Shown here piece by piece: positions 16,824 through 25,873 of a DNA stretch of 64,000 nucleotides. The notes beneath the pieces are model-generated. The model saw nothing but the letters and a program-made list of their open reading frames with translations, searched no databases and had not been told where the DNA came from. The stretch is taken from contig DDQW01000080.1 in assembly GCA_002342805.1 (NCBI GenBank), positions 137,046-201,045 of the forward strand. Reading direction: 5' to 3'. Source of the DNA: Clostridiales bacterium UBA2432 (GTDB taxonomy: Bacteria > Bacillota > Clostridia > Lachnospirales > Vallitaleaceae). Each line of letters opens with the position of its first letter. The first letter of the stretch is position 1. The translations under genes were made by a program, and so were the position numbers.

Positions 16824-18458
16824 TTATTTTAAACGATCGTATGCTGATTGATGAATTTCTACGAACTCTTGGAATCCTAATTCGTTTAAGCGATTGATGT
16901 AAGCATCCCATCCTGCTTCAACGGACTCGCCTCCGAGAATCCATTTTTGATGTGTTTCCATCATATAGGTTTCAATGTTTGTATTTAATTCATCGAAGAT
17001 CTTTTGTTCTTCATCATTAAATGCAACGAGTGGAAAAGCATCCACTACATAGTCATTATCCACATACATTTTTGCACCTTCAGCTGCTATATCATTATAG
17101 GTTTGAAGTTCGTAATCAAAATCTTGGAAGAATCCGATTGGAACTTGTCCACCAATATCCCACAATTGTGCCTGTACACTTTTGTCTCCATTGAGTACTT
17201 CCGGTTTAAACACTGGTTTCCCGTCAACCATATCATATTGTTCACCTTCAATACCATAGTTCATTAAACGTCGACCTTCTTCGGTAAACCAGAAGTCAAA
17301 ATATTTAATGGTTTCAACAACATTTTCATTGGCTGATGTAATTGCCCATCCATCCGGTTTGACTAACTCACGGTTAAATTCTTCCCACACCTCTCCTTTG
17401 CTGTCTGCCGGAGGTGCAATCGCTACAAATTCAAAACCAGGAATGGAGTCTGCTAAGGTTGTATTGTAACTAGCACTTGAACCAAACCAGTCATGCGTCA
17501 TACCACCAATGTTATTACCGAGTGCAATATCTCTTGATTTTGAACCGCGTGTATATATTTCAGGATCGATTAAGCCTTCTTCGTACCACTGTGCAACGTT
17601 AATCATACCTTCTTTGAATTCATCGGATACAAGTCCGTGCTGTACTTTTCCTGAATCATCCACAAAGAAGTCTGTTCTTGCTCCCCAAAAATGGGCTAGG
17701 CGGATAGCTTCATTATCTTTAAAGTTCTCGCCAACATGACGTGAAAAATAAGGAATTTCGTCTGCTTGTCCGTTTCCATTTGGATCTTCTGTTGCAAACG
17801 CTTTTAAAACATTATATAAATCATCAACATTTTTAGGAACTTCTAGCTCTAACTTATCTAGCCAATCTTTACGTATAAAATAGCCTTTTCCTACACTTCC
17901 ATCTGGTACATAAGGAATATAATACATATGTCCGTCCGGTCCTGATGAATATGTTTGAACGTATGGATGTTCATCAATAAACTTTTGAATATTGGGTGCA
18001 TGCTCAGCAATCAGGTCTTCTAAAGGAATGAACGCACCTTCCATACCATATTTAATAAAGTCGTCTCTCAAGTTATTTCCTTCAACGATATCAGGTAAGT
18101 CACCAGATACCATTAATAGATTAAAGACTTCTTGTGTGTCGGTTGCAGATGTTGGTGCTACTCCTTTTAAACTTACATTTGTAAGTCGTTCAGCCTCTTT
18201 AAACACCGGCCATTCATCATTATATGCATAGGCATTACGAAAGTGCATGTGTAAGGTTAACTCAAGTGGTTCTTCACTCACATACGTTTCGGGTAGGTCT
18301 GATGCTTGGGATTCTGTCCCACCTGTTTTTTCATCCGTATCTTTATTGTCTGTACTTTCAGCCGTTGTATCATTTTGTGCTGTTTCTGTTTCATTTCCAC
18401 ATGCTGCCACGCTTAACATTAAACTAAGAATCATAATTATTGAAACAAATTTTTTCAT
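16824..18458 (-). CDS. Extracellular sugar-binding lipoprotein, LplA-like
   Basis: A 544-residue lipoprotein: signal peptide residues 1-19 with lipobox SVAAC, then a linker rich in Asp, Thr and Glu and a large periplasmic-binding-fold domain (CUT1, LplA type, usually 500-560 residues). RKDWLDKLELEVPKN and DGWAITSANENVVETIKY are family-like segments. It would catch oligosaccharides outside the cell and deliver them to the permeases at 12617-14441. The ATG at 18458 has GGGGGT about 8 bases upstream. Confidence 0.9.
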   Translation of the reverse strand: MKKFVSIIMILSLMLSVAACGNETETAQNDTTAESTDNKDTDEKTGGTESQASDLPETYVSEEPLELTLHMHFRNAYAYNDEWPVFKEAERLTNVSLKGVAPTSATDTQEVFNLLMVSGDLPDIVEGNNLRDDFIKYGMEGAFIPLEDLIAEHAPNIQKFIDEHPYVQTYSSGPDGHMYYIPYVPDGSVGKGYFIRKDWLDKLELEVPKNVDDLYNVLKAFATEDPNGNGQADEIPYFSRHVGENFKDNEAIRLAHFWGARTDFFVDDSGKVQHGLVSDEFKEGMINVAQWYEEGLIDPEIYTRGSKSRDIALGNNIGGMTHDWFGSSASYNTTLADSIPGFEFVAIAPPADSKGEVWEEFNRELVKPDGWAITSANENVVETIKYFDFWFTEEGRRLMNYGIEGEQYDMVDGKPVFKPEVLNGDKSVQAQLWDIGGQVPIGFFQDFDYELQTYNDIAAEGAKMYVDNDYVVDAFPLVAFNDEEQKIFDELNTNIETYMMETHQKWILGGESVEAGWDAYINRLNELGFQEFVEIHQSAYDRLK

Positions 18459-18530
18459 TCATGTACCCCCAATGTCGTTTTTTATTTGGAACACTTCACT
18501 GGCGCCGTAATGCGTTCGTTAACAATTCAA

Positions 18531-18559
18531 AGTATAGCATCATGGCTCATTCCGGTAAA
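18531..18559 (-). promoter_or_regulatory. Promoter of the LplA-like gene
   Basis: On the minus strand TTTACC (18554-18559), a 17-base spacer and TATACT (18531-18536), about 73 bases before the ATG. It lies in the 191-base gap after the HAD-GH88 gene, so the transporter can be transcribed independently. Confidence 0.5.
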
Positions 18560-18649
18560 TACGCAATACTTAATATCCATCTACCATTCTTAATATACCC
18601 ATTCTATACTCTTTTTTTTATATTCTATCTACAAAAACAACGATTATGG

Positions 18650-20491
18650 CTATTTGCCTTTCGCCTTAAGCTTCAGCAAGGCTTCTAAAAAATAGTAATC
18701 TCCCCAGCTCGTTGATTCATCAAAACCTTCATTTCTATGATACATACCTTGAGTAAGTATTCCGGATCCAGTTTTACATTCGGACACCATATAATGATTG
18801 ATCAAGGATTCCACAATCTGCGTTGCATAATCATAATAAAATGAATCGCTATCCCCGACACACTCGTCAAGAATTATCAAACCGGAGGCACCGATACTGG
18901 CTGCTGAACTATCCCGAATATCCGGATGACTATCCGTGAAGTCAAAATCCCAATAGTGGACAAAATCATGAGGCAAATTTTCAATAAATACTTTGGCAGA
19001 TGCTATGGCTGTATTAAGAAACAAAGGCTCTTTTGTCAGTTGATACATTCTGGCAAATCCATAGACACTCCATGCTTGACCTCTGGCCCACGTGGATTCA
19101 TCTCTATGCCCCTGATGGGTTTTTCCTTCAACCGGTTGACCTGTTTTTTTGTTCATATAATAGGTATGATATGTAGAGCCATCTTGGCGAACCAATGTTT
19201 TTGCCGACATCTTGGCATGTGCAATTGCTGCATCCGCGTATTTTTTATCCTCACTTATTTTAGAAACTTCCATTAAAAACTCGACGTTCATCATACAGTC
19301 AATAATAATACGGGTCGTCTCATTTGGCTCATCCATCTTACCCCAAGCTTGAATAAAGCCACCTTTTTCATAATAGCGTTCCATTAATTTATCCGCTGCA
19401 TCAAGAATTACTTTTTTTGTTTCTTCTTGTGGGTCCATCTGATAATCTTTTACAAAGGTGAGTAAGAATAAAAAGCCGATATCGTGGGTATCCATATGTC
19501 CATGATAACACCGTTGTCGAAAAGAATCTAAGTATTTATGACGATTTTTCAAAAACTCTGAATCCTTTGTATCTTGATATGCTAAATATGTCATCCCCGG
19601 AAAAAAACTTGCCGTCCACAATCGATTCGACTCTTGCTTATATATCCCATCTTCACTTACGTGGGGAAAACCCTCTAAAAAATAGTCTAAATTTAACTTT
19701 ATCTGATGATAGGTTTGATTTAATGCTTGTTGATGTAAATCACCAAAAGTTTTCTTCATAATAAGTCCTTTCAATCGTTCAAAACAAACGCTTTCTTGTC
19801 CTGCCTTAATCCATTCAAAAAAACAATCATTCTCCTTGGCTGCTCCTTGATCCCCTGGTGCATCACCAATCATCAATATGTTTCTGCTTGGAATTCCCTT
19901 TTTAACGAAGTCGGCTAAAATCTCCGTTTTTGTTCCGTCGTTTTGACTTGTTAGTCGGTCTACATATTCTAACAAGCCTCCTTGGGACCATTCTTTATAT
20001 AAGGCTTCTTGATTCGCTGAAGAAACAACCGCTATTTGATAATTTTTTGAAGCTTCTTTCAAAAAATCCAAAACACCATCAAAAGGTTCTATGGTCGGCA
20101 TTTCTTGATCAATTTTTTGATTAACATTTTCTGACCATTTTAAGACTTTTTCTATAAAACTGTCCTTGCTTTGGTCATACCAGCGTTTCAAACTTTCTAC
20201 ATGATGGGTTTGATGTTGTGTGATATATTCATGATATGACCGCAAGTCTCCCGCTTGAATGTCTCCTCTTTCTTGCATTTCACTAAAGAGTAAATACAAT
20301 CCAAGAAATCGATTAACACCGCGTGTTTTTTCATACAAGTTAATCTCCAACCACCGTTTATAAATCGACTGATCTTGATCGTCGAGTCCAAATACATGTA
20401 TTATTTCAGGATAAAAAAAGTGTTTATGTTTAAGGGTCATGGTATCAAAGGCACATCCATCTGAGTCAATGGCAATCCATTGTTTATTCAT
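18650..20491 (-). CDS. HAD hydrolase - GH88 unsaturated glucuronyl hydrolase fusion
   Basis: A 613-residue two-domain protein. Residues 1-244 form a HAD phosphatase: motif I is IDSDGCAFD, motif II IAVVSSANQ, motif IV MIGDAPGDQGAA. Residues 245-613 are a complete GH88 unsaturated glucuronyl/galacturonyl hydrolase: the two catalytic aspartates are in THDIGFLF (Asp337) and RIIIDCMMN (Asp398), and TWARGQAWSVYGFARMY is the family signature. GH88 removes the 4,5-unsaturated uronic acid from lyase products. Exactly at the domain boundary an ATG (19759) is preceded by AAAGGA at normal spacing, so a free GH88 could also be made. I chose the ATG at 20491 (AGGTG upstream), overlapping the GH3 stop. Confidence 0.88.
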   Translation of the reverse strand: MNKQWIAIDSDGCAFDTMTLKHKHFFYPEIIHVFGLDDQDQSIYKRWLEINLYEKTRGVNRFLGLYLLFSEMQERGDIQAGDLRSYHEYITQHQTHHVESLKRWYDQSKDSFIEKVLKWSENVNQKIDQEMPTIEPFDGVLDFLKEASKNYQIAVVSSANQEALYKEWSQGGLLEYVDRLTSQNDGTKTEILADFVKKGIPSRNILMIGDAPGDQGAAKENDCFFEWIKAGQESVCFERLKGLIMKKTFGDLHQQALNQTYHQIKLNLDYFLEGFPHVSEDGIYKQESNRLWTASFFPGMTYLAYQDTKDSEFLKNRHKYLDSFRQRCYHGHMDTHDIGFLFLLTFVKDYQMDPQEETKKVILDAADKLMERYYEKGGFIQAWGKMDEPNETTRIIIDCMMNVEFLMEVSKISEDKKYADAAIAHAKMSAKTLVRQDGSTYHTYYMNKKTGQPVEGKTHQGHRDESTWARGQAWSVYGFARMYQLTKEPLFLNTAIASAKVFIENLPHDFVHYWDFDFTDSHPDIRDSSAASIGASGLIILDECVGDSDSFYYDYATQIVESLINHYMVSECKTGSGILTQGMYHRNEGFDESTSWGDYYFLEALLKLKAKGK

Positions 20492-22196
20492 CTGCATCAC
20501 CTACTCCGCGCAAGGGAGATTTACCTAACGGATTAATACCTTTATATAAATAGTCACAAACGGCGTCTAAATTACGTGGCGTTGTCGCATAGGTCAACAC
20601 ACTATACTGATTTTTCTCGGATTTCGTAAACGAATAAGGCGTATTCACAATCGTAATTAACTCACCTTGATAGGCCTTTTCTAGTTGATTAATCAATGAA
20701 TTATTTGCTTTTTTAGAGCGCACATAAAAATTGGTGATTATAATTCGTTCATATTGATGACATATTTTAAGGATTTTTTCCACATCGTCTTGATCAACAA
20801 CATAATCGATTTCATAGAAGTCTGCATTAAGACCAAACCTTAATGATTGATGATAAAAATAGCCATCATACCAGTAGCCATTATTAGGAACCCCTTTATT
20901 CATTTGTTCAATAATCAATGTCTTTTTTTCTATGTCAATCGGCGTTTTAATTGTCTCCATACCGTAATCCATGATTGATCGGCGGGCAATATCTTTGGCT
21001 AATTGCTTGTATTGGCCACTATGAATGACTGAATTTGGCTTTTCACATGAAATCCCATTAAACATTTTATAATCGTACTTCAACTTAAGAACACGGTAAA
21101 GTTTATCTTCAATGTCTTCAAGTGTTAGTTTACCTTCCTGAACAAATTGCTTAATCTTTTGAATGGTCTCTTCGACTAATCCGTTTTCCGCCTTCATGAG
21201 GATTAAATCACATCCGGCAACAAGACTCATAGCACACGCATTGGCTACGCCGTAGCGCATAGCAAGAGCTCCCATGGTCATAGAATCTGTTGTTATCACA
21301 CCTTTAAATCCTAGCTCTTCTCGTAGTATTCCTGTTACAATCTTGTAGGATACTGTTGCTACATTTTCAGGATCTAAGGCCGGATAAATACTGTGCGCAA
21401 TCATAATTGATGGAAGCAAATCTTCTTCGATGAGTACTTTATATGGAAATAATTCTCTTTTGTATAAGGTCTCTTTATCTACATCAATAACCGGCAAATG
21501 GTAATGGGCATCAACATCTGAGTCACCACGTCCGGGAAAATGTTTACCCGTTGCAATCATATTGGCTTCTTTAAACCCTTTACAGGCTTCTCTTGCATAA
21601 GCAATGACTGTCGATACGTCATCTGAATAAGCTCTGGTATAAATCTCCGGATTGTTGGGATTGGTGTTAATATCTAGTACAGGTGAATGCACATAATTAA
21701 AGCCAACACTTAGACTTTGCTTTGCAATAGCTTCACTGACTAAGTAGGCATTGTCTTTATTTCCAGTCGCCGCAATGCCCATCGGTTTTGGAAAAAGCTC
21801 GACTCCACCAAAATTAAAGTCAGCACTTGTCCCACCTTCTTGGTCAAAGCTAAAGTGCAGAGGAACACCACTTGGTCGTGCCATTGCAAGTGTTTGAAGT
21901 TCTTCAAGCACGTCTTTGTACTGGTCTAACTCCATAAGTGGCTGTTGCTCCGCTTTCAAAAAATGTTTATTGTCCACTTTGACCGTCACTTTTCCACTCT
22001 CCGGATCTATATAATTACCGAATGAACGGGTTGTTGGGGATAATCTCAACCCACCACAGTGATACTTTGTCACAAAATCATAAATATGCTTTCTGGGTAA
22101 TGTCCCTGAAAAACCTAAGGTCAATAGACCACCAATTTTCTCCTCAAAAGACATTTTCTTAATAATCGATGTAATAAATGCATTTTTTCTTTCCAT
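20484..22196 (-). CDS. Glycoside hydrolase family 3 (NagZ-like) enzyme
   Basis: 570 residues. FSFDQEGGT and GKHFPGRGDSDVDAHYHLP are NagZ-type GH3 motifs; the latter carries the His/Asp acid-base pair used by beta-N-acetylhexosaminidases. The nucleophile is Asp304 in VITTDSMTMGA. A second domain of about 170 residues follows. There is no signal peptide, so it acts in the cytoplasm on imported sugars. It starts the operon with the HAD-GH88 gene and is divergent from the GH2 gene. The KHFPGRGDxDxDxH segment favours an N-acetylhexosaminidase or phosphorylase over a beta-glucosidase, but the exact sugar is not certain. Confidence 0.87.
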   Translation of the reverse strand: MERKNAFITSIIKKMSFEEKIGGLLTLGFSGTLPRKHIYDFVTKYHCGGLRLSPTTRSFGNYIDPESGKVTVKVDNKHFLKAEQQPLMELDQYKDVLEELQTLAMARPSGVPLHFSFDQEGGTSADFNFGGVELFPKPMGIAATGNKDNAYLVSEAIAKQSLSVGFNYVHSPVLDINTNPNNPEIYTRAYSDDVSTVIAYAREACKGFKEANMIATGKHFPGRGDSDVDAHYHLPVIDVDKETLYKRELFPYKVLIEEDLLPSIMIAHSIYPALDPENVATVSYKIVTGILREELGFKGVITTDSMTMGALAMRYGVANACAMSLVAGCDLILMKAENGLVEETIQKIKQFVQEGKLTLEDIEDKLYRVLKLKYDYKMFNGISCEKPNSVIHSGQYKQLAKDIARRSIMDYGMETIKTPIDIEKKTLIIEQMNKGVPNNGYWYDGYFYHQSLRFGLNADFYEIDYVVDQDDVEKILKICHQYERIIITNFYVRSKKANNSLINQLEKAYQGELITIVNTPYSFTKSEKNQYSVLTYATTPRNLDAVCDYLYKGINPLGKSPLRGVGDADE

Positions 22197-22275
22197 TATA
22201 ATCCTCCGTTATTATTATTCGACTACTCAATTCAAACCTCAATTCATATAATTTTTCATCTATAAATAACGTAAC

Positions 22276-22329
22276 AAAAAAAATGTATATTTAAAATCTA
22301 CAAGACTTAGGATTCATATACATTTTTTT
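22276..22329. promoter_or_regulatory. Long inverted repeat between the divergent GH3 and GH2 genes
   Basis: Arms AAAAAAATGTATAT and ATATACATTTTTTT pair perfectly over about 14 bases around a 25-base loop. It sits just upstream of the GH2 promoter, so it could be an operator for both genes or a structured leader. Confidence 0.4.
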
Positions 22330-22336
22330 AACCCAT

Positions 22337-22366
22337 TTGAATTTTATGTTACAATCATTATATACT
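22337..22366 (+). promoter_or_regulatory. Promoter of the GH2 gene
   Basis: TTGAAT (22337-22342), an 18-base spacer and TATACT (22361-22366), 33 bases before the ATG at 22399. Confidence 0.55.
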
Positions 22367-22398
22367 TTAAAAATATTATATTGAAAGGACTGTTTTAT

Positions 22399-24117
22399 AT
22401 GATTCGATTATTTGAACAACACCACATCCGATTTCAAAAAGAGTTAGAAGGGTATTGGGACTTTTCTAAAGCAAGTTCTAAAAACACCCTTCCCTCATCT
22501 TATGACAAAAAATTGTATGTACCTGGATGCTGGGAAAGTAATATTGAACTTTGTGATTATCGTGGTTATGGTGTATATAAGAAAACCATTCAAATGCCCA
22601 AATATGGCAACTTGAGACTTAATTTTAAAGGAATCAGTCATACCGTTGATATTTATTTTGATGGCACTCTTATCGATGACCATTATAACGCTTTCACTGA
22701 ATTTAGCACGGTGATTTCAAATGTTTCTAAAGGAAGTCATACTTTAGTTCTTGTTGTTGATAATACCTTTACAGAAGATTCTTCCCTCCATATTCCGAAT
22801 GATTATTATGCATATGGAGGTATCACGCGACCGGTTGTCATGGAAATTGTTCCTGACGTATATATTAAGCATATCCAATTTACCCCCTATTTGCTAGATT
22901 CCTCATGGCATGCTGATATTAAAATCATTGTATCTAACTGTTCTTCTATAACAAAATCCGTTCGATTGCAACTAGATCTTGACGACACACTCCTTGAATC
23001 CGATATCTCAAAACAAGAGATTGATCTTCCTGGCAATACCGAAAAAGCCATTACAACTAGCATTGCCTTTGACAATGTTCATCCATGGTCTCCTAAAAAT
23101 CCTTATCTATATTTACTGCATGCCTATTTATATGAAAAAGATAATGCATCTCCTGTCGATGACTTGATTGAACGCGTCGGATTTAGAACGATTGAAGTGA
23201 AAGGACAAGAGATTTTATTAAACAATTCAAGTATTTTTATGCAAGGCTTTAACCGACATGAGGACTTTAATATTGTCGGCTCTGCAATCCCAATGCAATT
23301 AGCCGCTATCGACATGGACATAATGACTGACCTTGGTTCAAACGCTGTAAGAACGAGTCACTATCCAAATGATGAACGCTTTCTTGATATGTGTGATGAA
23401 AAAGGCATTCTCGTATGGGAAGAAAATCATGCTAGAGGTCTTGAACTGGAACAAATGTTAAATCCCAACTTTGAAAATCAGTGTCGAGACTGTATTGATG
23501 AAATGGTAACAAGCCATTATAACCATCCTTCTATTATTTTGTGGGGTATCTTGAACGAATGTGCCAGTGACACTGAAGAAGGGCGACGAATGTACCAAAC
23601 CCAATTCGAACAAATTAAAACAATCGACCAAAGCCGTCCCTTAACCTTTGCTACATGCAAACATTTCAATGATCTATGTTTAGACTTTGTTGATCTTGTT
23701 TCGATTAACATTTATCATGCATGGTATCATGAGGGAAAAACAGTCGAAGAACTAGAAAAGGCCTACCTCAAAGAGTATGAGTGGATACAAACCACCGACG
23801 GAAAAGGTAAGCCCATCATCATTAGTGAATTTGGTGGCGGTGCAATTTATGGATATCGTGCCCCCCATCGTCCAAAATGGTCTGAAGAACGTCAAGTTGA
23901 TATTCTGAAAAATTGTCTAGAGCTTTACTTAAATCGCCCTGAAATCGTCGGAACCTTTATCTGGCAATACTGTGATTGTCGTGTTACAGATGAAGTTTGG
24001 GGTATAAAAAGACCACGATCCCAAAATAATAAAGGAATCGTGGATGAATATCGACGACCAAAACTTGCTTATGAAACGGTAAAGCAACTTTATAGAAACA
24101 ATGCTGCCCGAAAATGA
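22399..24117 (+). CDS. Glycoside hydrolase family 2, beta-glucuronidase-like
   Basis: 572 residues with the three-part GH2 layout: sugar-binding jelly roll (about 1-160), Ig-like domain (160-265), TIM barrel (265-572). The acid/base is Glu387 in IILWGILNECASD and the nucleophile Glu477 in IIISEFGGGA. Near the C-terminus SQNNKGIVDEYRRPK contains an N-x-K motif (Asn543, Lys545) at the place where beta-glucuronidases bind the carboxylate of glucuronic acid; beta-galactosidases lack it. With the GH88 enzyme next door this points to glucuronide or glucuronate-containing glycans. The ATG at 22399 has AAAGGA 9 bases upstream. No signal peptide. Confidence 0.85.
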   Translation: MIRLFEQHHIRFQKELEGYWDFSKASSKNTLPSSYDKKLYVPGCWESNIELCDYRGYGVYKKTIQMPKYGNLRLNFKGISHTVDIYFDGTLIDDHYNAFTEFSTVISNVSKGSHTLVLVVDNTFTEDSSLHIPNDYYAYGGITRPVVMEIVPDVYIKHIQFTPYLLDSSWHADIKIIVSNCSSITKSVRLQLDLDDTLLESDISKQEIDLPGNTEKAITTSIAFDNVHPWSPKNPYLYLLHAYLYEKDNASPVDDLIERVGFRTIEVKGQEILLNNSSIFMQGFNRHEDFNIVGSAIPMQLAAIDMDIMTDLGSNAVRTSHYPNDERFLDMCDEKGILVWEENHARGLELEQMLNPNFENQCRDCIDEMVTSHYNHPSIILWGILNECASDTEEGRRMYQTQFEQIKTIDQSRPLTFATCKHFNDLCLDFVDLVSINIYHAWYHEGKTVEELEKAYLKEYEWIQTTDGKGKPIIISEFGGGAIYGYRAPHRPKWSEERQVDILKNCLELYLNRPEIVGTFIWQYCDCRVTDEVWGIKRPRSQNNKGIVDEYRRPKLAYETVKQLYRNNAARK

Positions 24118-24119
24118 TA

Positions 24120-24953
24120 TCAATTACTTTCTCGTTTTAACATGGAATATAAGGATTCCATATCCCCGTCATTATCTTTAATATTATGATAAACCGCTTT
24201 CAATATATCATTATCTAGAACACTTTTAAATCCTTTAAGACCAATAAAATCGGAAACAAAGGGACTCGACGGTTTGAACAGAAGTTCTTCTTTCGTTCCG
24301 GTTTGTTCTATTTTCCCCTTATTCATTAAGACGATTCTTGTCCCTAGTTTTAAGGCTTCTTGAATATCATGGGTGACAAACAAGATTGTTTTATTTAGCC
24401 TCTTATGGAGGTTAAGTAATTCATCTTGTAGCAAGGTCCTTGCAATCTCATCAACAGCGCCGAAGGGTTCATCCATAAGAATAATCTCCGGATCTGCCGC
24501 TAAAGCTCTGGCTACGCCAATACGTTGTTTTTGCCCTCCACTTAGCTCTGCGGGATAACGGGACAACATTTCAAGGTCAAGACCGACTAATTGTATTAAC
24601 TCTTCAGCCCTGGGGCGCCGCTTTGCTTTATCAATACCTTGGAGCGATAGAACATAACCAATATTATCCTCAATCGTCATGTGGGGAAACAAACCAATTT
24701 GTTGGATAACATAACCGATACTTCTGCGCAACTTAATGGTATCCCATTCACGGATACTTTGATTATTGACTTTAATATCACCTTCATCAAATTCAATGAG
24801 TTTATTAATCATCTTAAGCAAGGTGGTTTTTCCACATCCGGAAGGACCGAGAATAGTAATGAATTCTCCTTCCTCCACAGATAGGTTTAAGTTATCTACG
24901 ACACGTTGATTCTCCTTATATGACTTTGATACATTCTTGAATTCGACAACCAT
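24120..24953 (-). CDS. Osmolyte (betaine/carnitine/choline) ABC transporter ATPase, OpuCA-like
   Basis: 277 residues: Walker A GPSGCGKTT (about 35-43), signature LSGGQKQR, Walker B EIILMDEPFGAVD, H-loop THDIQEAL. The Q-loop region GYVIQQIGLFPHMT is typical of the OpuCA/ProV group. It lacks the two C-terminal CBS domains that many OpuCA proteins use to sense ionic strength, so it belongs to the short form. The start overlaps the upstream stop (TAATG). It converges on the GH2 gene with 2 bases between them. Confidence 0.88.
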   Translation of the reverse strand: MVVEFKNVSKSYKENQRVVDNLNLSVEEGEFITILGPSGCGKTTLLKMINKLIEFDEGDIKVNNQSIREWDTIKLRRSIGYVIQQIGLFPHMTIEDNIGYVLSLQGIDKAKRRPRAEELIQLVGLDLEMLSRYPAELSGGQKQRIGVARALAADPEIILMDEPFGAVDEIARTLLQDELLNLHKRLNKTILFVTHDIQEALKLGTRIVLMNKGKIEQTGTKEELLFKPSSPFVSDFIGLKGFKSVLDNDILKAVYHNIKDNDGDMESLYSMLKRESN

Positions 24954-25837
24954 TAGTCTAATAACCCTTTCTCTTGTAAAAACTCAACAGCCACATCTTT
25001 GGGTTCTCTTTTTTCAACTTCTACCAAATAATTCATCGTTGTCATTTCATCGTTATTAATCTGGTCATCTAGCATAGCAAGAACGTCTTCTAACTCCGGA
25101 TACTCGTCGAGTACTTCTTGGCGTACTAACGTCGCTGCATAATAAGACGGAAAATAATATTGATCATCTTCAAGAACAACCATATCATATTCCTTCAACT
25201 TACCATCGGTTGAAAAAATATTAATAATATCGACCTCTCCAGAGTTAATGGCTTGATATTTAAGCCCGATATCCATACCGACCTCATCTTTAAAGTCGAA
25301 TCCGTATTCTTCAGAAATCCCAGGAAATCCATCTGCTCGCTCAAAGAAATCATGTTCGGCCCCAAAGACTAAGTCGCCTCCTAAGCTAGCTAGATCTGAG
25401 TATGTTTCGATTCCCATCTCTTCAGCTAATTCACGTTTCATAGCGATGCCAAATGTATCGTTAAATCCATAAAGATTTGACCAAACAATATTAAATTGGT
25501 TTTTATATTCTGCTTTCACTTCTTCATATAATTCATACGGGTCTTGAATTAAGTCTTGTTCAAGAACAAACATCCATCCTGTCCCGGTATATTCCGGATA
25601 CATATCAATCTCTCCACTGACCATGGCCGGATGTATATTTGATGTTCCTCCACCAATACCGGCTTTGTGCTCGACTGTAATATCTGTTTCCTCTTCTATT
25701 AAAGCAATTAACATTTCAGCAATGATAAACTGTTCCGTCATAGGTTTACTTGCGATTACGATTGATTTTTCTTCCGAACAACTACTCAATGATATTAACA
25801 TTACCATAACTATAAATACACTCATTAATTTTCTCAT
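24953..25837 (-). CDS. Osmolyte ABC transporter substrate-binding lipoprotein, OpuCC-like
   Basis: 294 residues with a lipoprotein signal (lipobox LISLSSC) and an OpuAC/ProX-type binding domain: KPMTEQFIIAEML, GGTSNIHPAMVSGEIDMYPEYTG is the typical N-lobe region (the stretch is split here across two motifs, GGGTSNIHPAM and DMYPEYTGTG). Quaternary ammonium compounds such as glycine betaine, choline or carnitine are the known ligands of the family. I chose the ATG at 25837 (AGAGG upstream), which gives a standard signal peptide; an upstream in-frame start adds 11 non-signal residues. Confidence 0.86.
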   Translation of the reverse strand: MRKLMSVFIVMVMLISLSSCSEEKSIVIASKPMTEQFIIAEMLIALIEEETDITVEHKAGIGGGTSNIHPAMVSGEIDMYPEYTGTGWMFVLEQDLIQDPYELYEEVKAEYKNQFNIVWSNLYGFNDTFGIAMKRELAEEMGIETYSDLASLGGDLVFGAEHDFFERADGFPGISEEYGFDFKDEVGMDIGLKYQAINSGEVDIINIFSTDGKLKEYDMVVLEDDQYYFPSYYAATLVRQEVLDEYPELEDVLAMLDDQINNDEMTTMNYLVEVEKREPKDVAVEFLQEKGLLD

Positions 25838-25873
25838 CCTGTACCTCTCTTTCATAAACATAATTAACACTTA

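Noticed and set aside
19771..19785. cre-like sequence within the HAD-GH88 gene
   Set aside because: It lacks the TG and CA ends of the consensus and lies inside coding sequence.
18650..20491. Reading the fusion as two separate overlapping genes
   Set aside because: A single frame runs through with no stop between the domains. The internal start is reported as a possibility instead.
24011..24042. Hairpin with CCACGAT / ATCGTGG arms as terminator of the GH2 gene
   Set aside because: It lies well inside the coding region, over the glucuronidase motif, and is not followed by a U-run.
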